Origin: Methanobacteriota archaeon
Lineage (GTDB): Archaea; Thermoplasmatota; Poseidoniia; Poseidoniales; Poseidoniaceae
Reading direction: 5' to 3'
NCBI GenBank assembly: GCA_002726395.1
Contig: PBTA01000055.1
Coordinates: 11,237-20,263, forward strand
DNA: 9,027 nucleotides
Shown here piece by piece: positions 1-6,738 of this stretch (its first letter is position 1; every line of letters starts with the position of its first letter). Under the pieces are notes generated by a model. That model worked only from the letters and a program-made list of their open reading frames with translations, was not told where the DNA came from and made no database searches. Position numbers and translations under genes: made by a program.

Positions 1-1146
1 TGGATGGACTTTGAAGACGGAACTTTAGACGGTGCGACATTCATGTTCTCGGTCGATCCTGATTTACTGTTTGAGCCTGAAATATGGATTAATGCCTTAT
101 CGCAATCTGCTTGGTCTTGTTCTGCTGGAATGGGTATGGCAATTACCTATGCGGTATACATGAGAAAAGACGAGGATACTGTCTTGAATGCATTTACTAT
201 GGGATTAGCCAATAACAGCATCTCGATCATTGCTGGACTAGCAGTACTGTCTTCCATCTTCGCAGTTAGCAGTGACCCACTGGCAACCGTAACTGGTGGT
301 TCCTCTGCAATTACTTTCCTTGCCCTTCCAGAAGTATTCGCCCAAGCCCCAGGTGGCTCAATTGGGCCATTTGTTATGATGGCTGGATTCTTCCTTGCGC
401 TATCATTTGCAGCCCTAACATCGATGATTTCAACCGTTGAATTGTGTGTCAGAAACTTTGTTGACCACGGCTACAATCGTGAGCGTTCAGTGGCAATCAC
501 CGGTCTTGCGCTATTCATCTTTGGACTACCTTCAGCCGTAATGTGGATTAAATTAGATTCAGCGGGAGTTGCCTTCCCAGAATTCTTAGAAGTTCAAGAT
601 CACATATGGGGCTATGGACTAATGTTTTCCGGATTGTTTATTGCGTTTACAATTTGGAAGTATGGGTATGTTCGCTGGAAGGCTCAAGTTGCCGCTGGAG
701 AAGCACCTGGCGGTTTTAAGGGATACCTTGGCGTTGGAGTTTCAGCATTCCGTGATGATTTCATCAATACCGGCGACAATGATATCGTGGTCGGTCGCTG
801 GTGGGATATTTTACTCTACATCGCGTTCCCGATTCTATTCACTGTCTTGATGGTCTCTTACTTCGGTGATATGATTGCCAATACAGATGATGTTTGGAAC
901 CCGAGTAATCCAAAGGGGCTTGGAATTATTCTGGCTTTCTGGGGAGTTGTGGCTATTTCTTTCATATTCCTCAACAAGTATCTGATTCAAAGACCTATTT
1001 TCCGAAATATTCCAGAAGGAGCAGAAGTCGATATCACTACTTTGCCTGGTGGCGATGACGACCGAGTGTTTGAACTTGGAGAGTTAGTGCCAGGGTTTGA
1101 GCATTTAGCGTCAGAAGATGCGGTGTTTGAAGCTGAAGCAGTTTGA
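1..1146 (+). CDS. Sodium:neurotransmitter symporter (NSS/SNF) family transporter, 5'-truncated
   Basis: This is the C-terminal part of an NSS/SNF sodium-coupled transporter, an inner-membrane LeuT-fold carrier that usually imports amino acids or related small solutes. The frame is open from base 1, so the ATG at 4 is internal and the true start lies outside the window. About 381 residues remain. The first membrane segment resembles TM6 (LSQSAWSCSAGMGMAITYA, matching the family's LSQ-FFSLS-G-G pattern). The segment around 409-426 reads AALTSM, which fits the TM8 Thr-Ser pair that contributes to the Na2 sodium site in LeuT. Further hydrophobic spans follow and the tail is acidic and cytoplasmic. 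TM1-TM5 and thus half the substrate site are missing, so the substrate cannot be judged. The next gene begins 11 bases after the stop, suggesting co-transcription. Confidence 0.9.
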   Translation, partial: WMDFEDGTLDGATFMFSVDPDLLFEPEIWINALSQSAWSCSAGMGMAITYAVYMRKDEDTVLNAFTMGLANNSISIIAGLAVLSSIFAVSSDPLATVTGGSSAITFLALPEVFAQAPGGSIGPFVMMAGFFLALSFAALTSMISTVELCVRNFVDHGYNRERSVAITGLALFIFGLPSAVMWIKLDSAGVAFPEFLEVQDHIWGYGLMFSGLFIAFTIWKYGYVRWKAQVAAGEAPGGFKGYLGVGVSAFRDDFINTGDNDIVVGRWWDILLYIAFPILFTVLMVSYFGDMIANTDDVWNPSNPKGLGIILAFWGVVAISFIFLNKYLIQRPIFRNIPEGAEVDITTLPGGDDDRVFELGELVPGFEHLASEDAVFEAEAV

Positions 1147-1152
1147 TTTAGC

Positions 1153-1157
1153 GGAGG
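1153..1157 (+). promoter_or_regulatory. Shine-Dalgarno GGAGG that questions the ATG at 1158
   Basis: GGAGG ends directly against the ATG at 1158, leaving no spacer. An in-frame GTG at 1167 lies 9 bases downstream, a normal spacing. Translation may therefore start at 1167 and shorten the protein by three residues. Confidence 0.5.
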
Positions 1158-1841
1158 ATGATTGAGGTGTCGAACCTCGTTAGCACGCTAATCACCGGTC
1201 TACTAGCATCAATTGCATTTCTATTCCTAGTATACTTTTTTTGGAAATTGTACGACCGACCTAGTCGTCGTCAAATCGAAGTGTTAGAAGAGAAGCGTGA
1301 AAAATTCAAAGAAACCAAAATGTGGCAGGCAGTTGAGGCTGAAATGGCGGCAGAACGTGAACAAGCTGAGGCATTAGCCATCATCCAACGACAAAAAGCG
1401 GAAGAGCGAGCCAGAGCCATGCCTCCAGCCGCTCAACTGACCAAGAATGCGCTGGCTGCTCTAGATTCACCAACAGAAGGAGCAGCATTCCTCGAACGCT
1501 TCAAACCGACAGTAAGTGAAGTCCAAGAAGTGGCTGTGGAAGAACTTCTTGAGACGGAAATAATTGACGATAGCGATGTACTGTTAGCCCCAGAGTTAGT
1601 AGAGGTTCGTCAAGATGCTGGCTTGGAAGAACATGAAATCCTCCAACTGTTGCTAGATGATGATGAAGCAATCGAGGCTGAGGCTTCAAGAGAAACTGAA
1701 ATTGAAGCGTCAGCCGAGCCAGAAAGCGAGCCACAGGAACCAGTCACAAAGAGTGAACAAGACGCCTTGGATGATGCGGATGTTAATTGGCAAGGTAAGG
1801 ATAAGCGAGCCGATGATGATACTTGGGCAGTGGGCTGGTAA
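1158..1841 (+). CDS. Single-TM acidic coiled-coil protein, probable partner of the upstream NSS transporter
   Basis: I do not recognise a named family. The 227-residue protein has a short N-terminus, one strong membrane helix at about residues 8-27 (LITGLLASIAFLFLVYFFW), then a basic stretch (YDRPSRRQ) that predicts the remainder is cytoplasmic. Residues ~35-90 are charged, Glu/Lys/Ala-rich and likely coiled coil (EKREKFKETK, EAEMAAEREQAEAL). The last ~100 residues are very acidic and probably disordered, ending in a Trp-containing tail (DDDTWAVGW). The gene follows the transporter by 11 bases, so it is probably in the same operon. Some prokaryotic NSS carriers need a small one-TM subunit (MetS with MetP in Corynebacterium), and a similar accessory role is a reasonable inference, though this protein is much longer. 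A GTG start at 1167 is an alternative. Confidence 0.8.
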   Translation: MIEVSNLVSTLITGLLASIAFLFLVYFFWKLYDRPSRRQIEVLEEKREKFKETKMWQAVEAEMAAEREQAEALAIIQRQKAEERARAMPPAAQLTKNALAALDSPTEGAAFLERFKPTVSEVQEVAVEELLETEIIDDSDVLLAPELVEVRQDAGLEEHEILQLLLDDDEAIEAEASRETEIEASAEPESEPQEPVTKSEQDALDDADVNWQGKDKRADDDTWAVGW

Positions 1842-1903
1842 ATCATCTTGTTAGGCTAAATCCTTGCGAAGAGGTCATGAACAATCACCTTGTGGATTTA
1901 CTC

Positions 1904-3238
1904 ATGGTGCAACGCCCACGCGGTACTCGAGACTTCACCCCTAAGGTGATGAATCGCCGTCTTGCGTTTGAGCAATTGCTTGAGGAATGTGCTCGCCGTA
2001 GTGGTTTCAAACGCATTCAAACCCCGGTATTTGAATCGCTGGATTTGTTTACCGCAAAATCCGGACCTGGAGTAATTTCCCAACTCTATGCCTTTGAGGA
2101 TAAAGGTGGCAGAAACTTGACCTTACGCCCTGAATTAACCGCACCAGCAATGCGCATGATTGCTGAGGAAATGCGTAATGACACCAAGCCGCTTCGAGTG
2201 TCATATTATGGTCAATGTTACCGCTATGAGGAATTCAAGAAAGGCAGATATCGAGAGTTTTTCCAATATGGTGTTGAACTCATTGGCGCAACTGGACCGC
2301 TAGCTGAGGCTGAAGTAATCGCCTTAGCCATCAATATGCTAACCGATTGTGGCCTGGAAGACTGGCAAATTAGAATCGGTCATGTGGGGATCTTGAAAAA
2401 TGCCCTAAGCGGTCTTGGACTGTCAATGGATACACCAGCAGGAGGCAGTGAGCCACCGGTAGCCAGTGCTATGAGACTGTTAGACAAAGGTGATGATAAT
2501 GGTCTAGCAAAACTATTGCAAGATAATGGGATTCCAGCAGAAAATGCGGCACCACTTCGCCAATTAGCAGACTTATCAGGCGGTGCTGAAACACTTGGGC
2601 CAGCCCGAGAAATCCTGTCTTCACTGGAAGGTGTTTCACTTGAGGCACTTGACGATTTAGCCACTACCCTTAGTGCAGTGGCGGCATTAGCACCTGCTCC
2701 CCCATCACTAGCTGTTGACCTTACCGTTGCCCGCGGCTTAGACTATTACACCGGAATGGTGTTTGAGGTAATTGTCCCTGAGATGGGTGGTGAAGGACAG
2801 GTGCTTGGTGGCGGTTCCTACAAGTTACTACATTTGTTTGGCTTGCCTGACTTAGACCCATGTTGTGGTTTTGGTTTAGGTTTTGACCGAGTTCTTCTGG
2901 CTTTAGAAGCACAGGCAGCACGTCAATCGCGCACTGAGGTTGTACCAGGTGAAGATGACGGCAAGGGTTTGATTGCGGTTATTCCATTCAATATTGATGT
3001 CGAAACAATCCTGCCAATAGTTGGTGGCTTGCGTAGTAGTGGCCAGCGAGTTGAGTTAGAATTGCGTGGTCGTAAGATTGGCAAAGCCTTTGGTTGGGCT
3101 AATGGTATTGGTGCCACGAAGACTTTGGTAGTTGGTCCAAGAGACCTCGAAGCAAATCAAGGGATGCTAAAGGATCTAGCCACTGGAGAGCAAGTGGCTG
3201 TTACACTAGATGTTAGTACAATAATTGCCGCACTGTGA
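1904..3238 (+). CDS. hisS: Histidyl-tRNA synthetase
   Basis: Class II aminoacyl-tRNA synthetase that charges tRNA-His in the cytoplasm. From the ATG at 1904 it has 444 residues, normal for the family. The N-terminus VQRPRGTRDFTP is typical of HisRS. TLRPELT lies at ~73-79, and motif 2 begins at YRYEEFKKGRYREFFQ (~106-121, Arg107). The HisRS-specific histidine-binding motif ARGLDYYTG is at ~276-284, and motif 3 (GFGLGFDRVLLAL) at ~322-334. The C-terminal ~100 residues are the anticodon-binding domain. Presence of both catalytic and anticodon domains argues against the HisZ paralogue. The frame is open upstream to 1823 and another ATG lies at 1877 behind GAGG with only 2 bases of spacing. I prefer 1904 because the family normally begins a few residues before RGTRDF. 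It lies 62 bases after the coiled-coil gene. Confidence 0.95.
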   Translation: MVQRPRGTRDFTPKVMNRRLAFEQLLEECARRSGFKRIQTPVFESLDLFTAKSGPGVISQLYAFEDKGGRNLTLRPELTAPAMRMIAEEMRNDTKPLRVSYYGQCYRYEEFKKGRYREFFQYGVELIGATGPLAEAEVIALAINMLTDCGLEDWQIRIGHVGILKNALSGLGLSMDTPAGGSEPPVASAMRLLDKGDDNGLAKLLQDNGIPAENAAPLRQLADLSGGAETLGPAREILSSLEGVSLEALDDLATTLSAVAALAPAPPSLAVDLTVARGLDYYTGMVFEVIVPEMGGEGQVLGGGSYKLLHLFGLPDLDPCCGFGLGFDRVLLALEAQAARQSRTEVVPGEDDGKGLIAVIPFNIDVETILPIVGGLRSSGQRVELELRGRKIGKAFGWANGIGATKTLVVGPRDLEANQGMLKDLATGEQVAVTLDVSTIIAAL

Positions 3239-3240
3239 TT

Positions 3241-4086
3241 TCACTCTTGTTCAGGAGTGTCTCTGCGTTGATTGATGAAAGCCGCCATAGCGATTGCTGC
3301 AGATGCGACAACCAAGGAAAATCCAGGTGTGTCTTCGCTATCAGGAGAGTCGCCGATATTGCCACCATCTTGGAATACTTCATCAAATGATGCAGGGTCA
3401 ATTGGTAATTGAACAGAACTACCTTCGCCTAATTCAATGCCGTAAGCGCCAGGGGTCCCTGATGTGAATCCGAGAAAGTCTTGTTGTTCATCTCCTTTAA
3501 TTTTCATAGTCACTTCAATAACTGGATTATCGTTATTTGCGTCCCAAGTTTCATTGCCTTCTTCGACAAAGAAGGAAAACTGAATATTCTTCCACTGGTC
3601 TGCCGGCCACGGTGTTTCGGTATGTTGGAATACCTTGGTTTGACCTTTATACATAGTAACATTTAGCCAATCACAATCATTAGGCGTTTGGCTTGGTTGA
3701 CACGGGCCAGTATTGTCAGTACTATCTGAATCACCGTTGTAATAAACATTGAAATTACCACGAATTTCACCACCAATAGTCATGCTTAATCGCTTGTCAA
3801 GCACTGGCGTCATAGTGAATCTGTGCTTGATGGTAATTACCCCATTATCGTCTTCTTCAGTAAAGGTGTCAACTGAATCGGTATCATTGTCACTGAAATG
3901 TGACCAGAAATTGTTGATACCATCAGAATATGCATAGAGAGTTGTGTTGTTGGCATCAGGTTGCTCAGGGTTGTTTTGCTGAGTTTGGAAGGTGTTTACT
4001 TCGCCTGCCTGAACTGGAGTCATCATGAAGATAGTCACTAATAGAGCAAATATGGCCTTGCCGCGCATGTATTGCCGTTGTAGCAT
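3241..4086 (-). CDS. Secreted/surface protein with PGF-CTERM sorting signal
   Basis: A 281-residue exported protein of unknown specific role. It has an N-terminal signal sequence (KAIFALLVTIFMMTPVQAG) and could start at residue 7 (ATG at 4068), which would leave a more conventional signal peptide. The body is rich in Asn, Asp, Thr and Gly, has predicted beta character and one Cys-Cys pair (GPCQPS...NDCDW), as expected of an extracellular beta-sandwich domain. The C-terminus has PGF at ~254-256, a hydrophobic span and a basic cap (INQRR), which is the tripartite PGF-CTERM signal recognised by archaeosortase A in archaea that attach such proteins to membrane lipid. It lies 46 bases after ftsZ on the same strand and may be co-transcribed. 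Its stop converges on that of hisS with 2 bases between. Confidence 0.8.
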   Translation of the reverse strand: MLQRQYMRGKAIFALLVTIFMMTPVQAGEVNTFQTQQNNPEQPDANNTTLYAYSDGINNFWSHFSDNDTDSVDTFTEEDDNGVITIKHRFTMTPVLDKRLSMTIGGEIRGNFNVYYNGDSDSTDNTGPCQPSQTPNDCDWLNVTMYKGQTKVFQHTETPWPADQWKNIQFSFFVEEGNETWDANNDNPVIEVTMKIKGDEQQDFLGFTSGTPGAYGIELGEGSSVQLPIDPASFDEVFQDGGNIGDSPDSEDTPGFSLVVASAAIAMAAFINQRRDTPEQE

Positions 4087-4132
4087 CTCTCTTTTGACAA
4101 TTTCTCAAAGTTGACAGAGCAATAATCATCTA

Positions 4133-5323
4133 TCAGTCAAAGCGATGGAAGCCTAAATTGTTAGTACTTGAATCGTTAGTTTGATTCTTGCCACGAGTGA
4201 TTCGTAGAGCATCTCCAAGAGCATCTGGTGCCAGCCTGCCGGTGCGCAAATCAGTACCACCAACACCAGTAATAATCGCCATTACTTTGATGGTATCACC
4301 AAATCCAGCATCTTGTCGAGCACCCCAAATTACGTTAGCATCTTCACTAACTTTTGAAGTCAACAAGTCGACTACTTGTGAGGCAGATTCTAGAGTCATG
4401 TAATTTCCACCGGTTACGTGAATTAACACACCGGTTGCTCCAGAGATATCAACATCTAGCAGAGGGTGATTCAAAGCCTCATGAACCACTTCTTCCGGGC
4501 CACGGTCTGATTCACCATATAGCATCATAGTAACTCCACCATTAGCCATGATTGCCCTAACGTCAGCGAAGTCAAGATTGATCAGTGAAGGTAAGGTAAT
4601 TGTCTCAACAATGCCTTTGACAATTTCAGCAACTAGTTGGTCCATAATTGAGAATGCTTCATCAAGCGGTAGGTTTGGAACATAGTGTAGTAACCGGTTG
4701 TTGTCCAAAACCAGCACAGCATCAGCAACTCTGCGTAGTGATTCTAACCCTTCAAGCGCTCGAGCCATTCTTTGACGGCGCTCAACGTGGAATGGTGTAG
4801 TAACAATACCAACAACCAGTGCACCAGCAGCCTTAGCCTCTTCAGCAACAATTGGACAAATACCAGTTCCCGAACCACCACCAAGTCCACTGGCAATGAA
4901 TACTAAATCAGCTCCAGAGACAATGCGCTTAATCATTTCACGACCAGCCTCAGCACAACGTCGTCCAGTAGATGGGTCGCCACCGGCTCCTAGTCCACGG
5001 GTTATGTGACGGCCAACCAGAAGTTTCTGTAGAGCACGAGTGTGGTCAAGATGCTGTTTGTCAGTATTGATAGCAACAGTAACTGCACCCTCTACCCCAA
5101 GGTGAGTAATTCTGTTGAGAGTATTATTTCCTGAACCGCCACAACCAACGATTAGAATACGTGGATTTGGCACTCCAAAAGAGTTCACATCTTCGTCCAT
5201 TAATGCGGTTGCACCACGGTTGATGTTATCCTGCTTTAGTCCGTTGATCATATCAGCCAGTGCGCGGTCTTGGTGCGCACCCGCACTACCGCTAGCAGAA
5301 TTAGAAGCGCTACTGTTCGCCAT
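4133..5323 (-). CDS. ftsZ: Cell division GTPase FtsZ
   Basis: Tubulin-superfamily GTPase that polymerises into the division ring at mid-cell. Counting from the ATG at 5323 it has 396 residues. The T1 loop reads GCGGSGNN at 60-67, the T3 region GLGAGGDP at 110-117, and the tubulin signature is GGGSGTG at 148-154 (Ser replaces the commoner first Thr). The T7 synergy loop is NLDFADV at 249-255, with the catalytic Asp251 and Asp254 present, so it should be an active GTPase. The N-terminal ~45 residues are a Ser/Ala-rich, low-complexity extension. The short C-terminal tail ends GFHRFD, a possible partner-binding peptide. The frame extends to a TTG at 5350, but the ATG at 5323 is a better start. 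Whether it is FtsZ1 or FtsZ2 I cannot settle by eye. Confidence 0.95.
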   Translation of the reverse strand: MANSSASNSASGSAGAHQDRALADMINGLKQDNINRGATALMDEDVNSFGVPNPRILIVGCGGSGNNTLNRITHLGVEGAVTVAINTDKQHLDHTRALQKLLVGRHITRGLGAGGDPSTGRRCAEAGREMIKRIVSGADLVFIASGLGGGSGTGICPIVAEEAKAAGALVVGIVTTPFHVERRQRMARALEGLESLRRVADAVLVLDNNRLLHYVPNLPLDEAFSIMDQLVAEIVKGIVETITLPSLINLDFADVRAIMANGGVTMMLYGESDRGPEEVVHEALNHPLLDVDISGATGVLIHVTGGNYMTLESASQVVDLLTSKVSEDANVIWGARQDAGFGDTIKVMAIITGVGGTDLRTGRLAPDALGDALRITRGKNQTNDSSTNNLGFHRFD

Positions 5324-5571
5324 GTCCACCCATCCCAGTCGGCAAGGCAACTCTTACCATACTTAACCGCGTCCATAGTTGAGTAGTGGAAATGTGCGAT
5401 TTTGCCAGTGAAAACATCTCTTCAAACTCCAGTTGAATCCTGTCACCTCGACCCTTGTTAAGGTAAGGGATGAAAACCCTATTTTGAGTCTAATATCGAG
5501 CCTTTTAATCGCTTACCGATTTGTTAAATCATTGATGAGAATTAAGTAGGGGAGGCTTTTGGCAAGGAATA
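5324..5571. other. Intergenic region between divergent ftsZ and tRNA-Tyr
   Basis: No gene is seen here. It must hold the ftsZ promoter (- strand) and the tRNA promoter (+ strand). Two overlapping short inverted repeats share one arm: CCCTT at 5452-5456 with AAGGG at 5465-5469, and AGGG at 5466-5469 with CCCT at 5477-5480. Their role is unknown. Confidence 0.6.
5524..5529 (+). promoter_or_regulatory. Candidate box A (TATA) for tRNA-Tyr
   Basis: TTAAAT lies about 45 bases before the mature tRNA 5' end. A start 26 bases downstream would give a ~20-base 5' leader for RNase P to remove. TTTTAAT near 5503 is a competing candidate. This is a pattern match only. Confidence 0.3.
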
Positions 5572-5672
5572 CCTCGCTTAGCTCAGTTGGTAGAGCACCT
5601 GACTGTAGTTGTAATAAAAACGTCTCAGCAGACATCAGGGTGTCCCCGGTTCAAGTCCGGGAGCGGGGACCA
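5572..5672 (+). tRNA. tRNA-Tyr (anticodon GTA) with a 25-nt intron
   Basis: A full cloverleaf can be drawn. The acceptor stem is 5572-5578 with 5662-5668 (seven pairs, one T-G). The D arm is GCTC/GAGC at 5581-5584 and 5593-5596. The anticodon stem is CCTGA/TCAGG at 5598-5602 and 5635-5639, the variable loop is five bases, and the T arm is CCCGG-TTCAAGT-CCGGG at 5645-5661. Removing 5609-5633 gives the anticodon loop CTGTAGA with GTA at 5605-5607. The C1-G72 pair and discriminator A at 5669 are the tyrosine identity elements of archaea and eukaryotes. CCA is encoded at 5670-5672. The intron sits between positions 37 and 38. Confidence 0.95.
5609..5633 (+). other. tRNA-Tyr intron with bulge-helix-bulge splice site
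   Basis: The precursor folds into the archaeal splicing-endonuclease substrate. The central 4-bp helix pairs CTGT (5603-5606) with GCAG (5628-5631). The 5' three-base bulge AG^T is 5607-5609 and the 3' bulge AC^A is 5632-5634, both cut after their second base. Inner pairing is only two pairs (5610-5611 with 5626-5627). The outer helix is the anticodon stem. Confidence 0.9.
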
Positions 5673-5716
5673 ATATCACATAATCAACGGATGTACATAC
5701 ATCACATGCTCAATTG

Positions 5717-5908
5717 ATGTATATCTTAGAGGAAATCGATACTAGCAGACTTCTCTCCAAGTCCGGGAGTACGGGCCAATATGACATCATTAACAGATTG
5801 AGAAATTTACTTGTTGACCTATCTAGAGAAGCGCTAATAGACATGAATATTGGTCGCAATCAGCGAGTTAAACGATTGCTGACAGTTCTATCGGAGGTGG
5901 GTAACTAA
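5717..5908 (+). CDS. Small hypothetical protein spanning the tRNA-like repeat
   Basis: A 63-residue open frame from the ATG at 5717 (a TTG lies directly upstream at 5714). I do not recognise it. Residues ~15-29 (KSGSTGQYDIINRL and neighbours) are encoded by the degenerate tRNA 3'-end copy, while the C-terminal half (RNLLVDLSREALIDM... RVKRLLTVLSEV) looks like two amphipathic helices. An attachment site inside a reading frame is what SSV-type integrases leave when integration splits their gene, so an integrase fragment is one possibility, but no tyrosine-recombinase motif is visible. It may equally be a small accessory protein of the island or a chance frame. There is no convincing Shine-Dalgarno. 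Confidence 0.35.
   Translation: MYILEEIDTSRLLSKSGSTGQYDIINRLRNLLVDLSREALIDMNIGRNQRVKRLLTVLSEVGN
5756..5798 (+). repeat. Degenerate copy of the tRNA-Tyr 3' end (att-like scar)
   Basis: This stretch aligns without gaps to 5650-5692, the tRNA T loop through CCA plus 20 bases of flank, at an offset of 106 bp. I count 34 of 43 identical positions, with an unbroken block CAAGTCCGGGAG and a second block CCAATAT. Similarity stops at the T loop: the sequence just upstream does not match. Tyrosine-recombinase elements of archaea and bacteria commonly use exactly this part of a tRNA gene as attachment site, so this is probably an old attachment-site remnant marking the edge of an island. The mutations show that it is not a recent, identical att pair. 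Confidence 0.6.
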
Positions 5909-5946
5909 TGCCACTATCAAAGTTTTTTTTATTCAAAATTTCTTAA
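5908..5946 (+). other. 12-codon mini-ORF behind a strong Shine-Dalgarno
   Basis: GGAGG at 5893-5897 is 10 bases before an ATG at 5908 that overlaps the stop of the preceding frame (TAATG). The frame ends after 12 codons (MPLSKFFLFKIS) and crosses the T8 run. It may be a leader peptide, a decayed gene start or chance. Confidence 0.2.
5923..5930 (+). terminator. Oligo-T tract, possible archaeal terminator
   Basis: A run of eight T follows the small ORF and precedes the promoter-like sequence of the CARF gene. Oligo-T alone can terminate archaeal RNA polymerase. No hairpin is seen before it. Confidence 0.4.
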
Positions 5947-5957
5947 TTAGCCTAAGA

Positions 5958-5964
5958 TTAATTA
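5958..5964 (+). promoter_or_regulatory. Candidate box A for the CARF-wHTH gene
   Basis: TTAATTA is centred 24 bases before the ATG at 5985, about the normal distance from box A to the transcription start. This suggests a leaderless or nearly leaderless transcript, consistent with only a weak G-run (5977-5982) in front of the ATG. A second TTAATTA lies at 5943-5949. Confidence 0.4.
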
Positions 5965-5984
5965 CAATAGATATATGGGGGGAC

Positions 5985-6698
5985 ATGAACCCAAGCATTG
6001 TCGATATCGTAATGCAGCCGATGGGGCGTACTCCCGGTGTTTTAGAACCCCCGCTTGCAAAATATAAACCCCAAATCGTGGTTCTGTTTACTAGCAACCA
6101 AGAATATGCAGATGTTGCGATTGAGCACATTGAATATAGTTGGAGGAAACATATCGCTAGACTCCCTCATGTAATTGTGAAGGTTGTGGAAACTCCATGG
6201 ACTTCAGATGCAGTTGACAGATATATGACAGCTTTTTCTGAAGCTGTTCATGAAATCGAACAGCACCCACTTACAGAAGGCGCTACTTTACAGTGGCATG
6301 TAGGAACAGCAGGTGGGACCAATTTGATGGCCATAGGTTCCGCTTTGAGTGCATTCACTCATCGGTTTCCTGTGTATGGTTCGCTAGATAAAGACCACAA
6401 TCCTAAAAAAAGCACCGCAGAATTGGCAATCGAGATTGATCTATTTTTGAACATTGGTCCAGGCTTCAAGGCATTAACTAAACCTAGAAGCATGCGAATT
6501 ATGCGTTATATCTGTTCCAGTGGGCCAGTTGGCACACATAGTATCATTAAATTCATTGAGGGCAGTAAGCAGAATGAATCAGCAGGGCGTAAGCCTCTTG
6601 TCGATGCCGGTCTTATTATCAAGGATGACTCAGGGAAATGGGTTGCTACGAATGTGGGGTTAACTCTCATGACATTGATGGCTTTCGAGGAAGAATGA
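5985..6698 (+). CDS. CARF-like sensor with C-terminal winged helix
   Basis: A 237-residue protein with two parts. Residues ~5-150 look like a CARF (CRISPR-associated Rossmann fold) domain: a first strand ending in a Gly loop (MQPMGRTP), a second strand in KPQIVVLFTSNQE (28-40), a strand at VIVKVVETPW (63-72), a helix, then WHVGTAGGTNLMAIG (104-118), whose GGT-x-x-M is the hallmark CARF ligand loop. Residues ~160-237 resemble a winged helix-turn-helix (RIMRYICSSGPVGTHSIIKFI, then KPLVDAGLIIKDDSGKWVATNVG). CARF domains generally bind cyclic oligoadenylates; CARF-wHTH proteins such as Csa3 act as regulators. No HEPN or nuclease domain is seen, so I infer a ligand-responsive transcription factor. 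It precedes the DHH-like gene by 117 bases containing probable operators. Confidence 0.72.
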   Translation: MNPSIVDIVMQPMGRTPGVLEPPLAKYKPQIVVLFTSNQEYADVAIEHIEYSWRKHIARLPHVIVKVVETPWTSDAVDRYMTAFSEAVHEIEQHPLTEGATLQWHVGTAGGTNLMAIGSALSAFTHRFPVYGSLDKDHNPKKSTAELAIEIDLFLNIGPGFKALTKPRSMRIMRYICSSGPVGTHSIIKFIEGSKQNESAGRKPLVDAGLIIKDDSGKWVATNVGLTLMTLMAFEEE

Positions 6699-6702
6699 AT
6701 CA

Positions 6703-6726
6703 AGTTGACAAATACACCTGTCAACT
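6703..6726 (+). promoter_or_regulatory. Inverted repeat AGTTGACA-8-TGTCAACT, probable operator
   Basis: Perfect 8-bp arms at 6703-6710 and 6719-6726 with an 8-base spacer start 4 bases after the CARF-wHTH stop. The half-site GTTGACA recurs at 6746 and 6756. With an 18-bp overall dyad and no following T run it looks more like a dimer-binding operator than a terminator, though the RNA could fold into a hairpin. Confidence 0.5.
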
Positions 6727-6738
6727 GAATTTAGAGCG

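Noticed and set aside
1823..1903. Upstream extension of hisS to ATG 1823
   Set aside because: It would overlap the end of the preceding gene and add 27 residues unlike HisRS N-termini; the family usually starts shortly before RGTRDF.
4110..4116. Further GTTGACA between ftsZ and the PGF-CTERM gene
   Set aside because: A single 7-base match is expected by chance in a window this size. It is isolated and lacks the dyad arrangement seen at 6703-6774.
5690..5703. GATGT-ACAT-ACATC inverted repeat after the tRNA
   Set aside because: Five-base arms in AT-rich sequence are common by chance, and nothing nearby supports an operator or terminator.
5985..6698. Csx1/Csm6-type RNase
   Set aside because: The C-terminal part reads as a winged helix, and no HEPN R-x4-6-H motif is seen after the CARF region.
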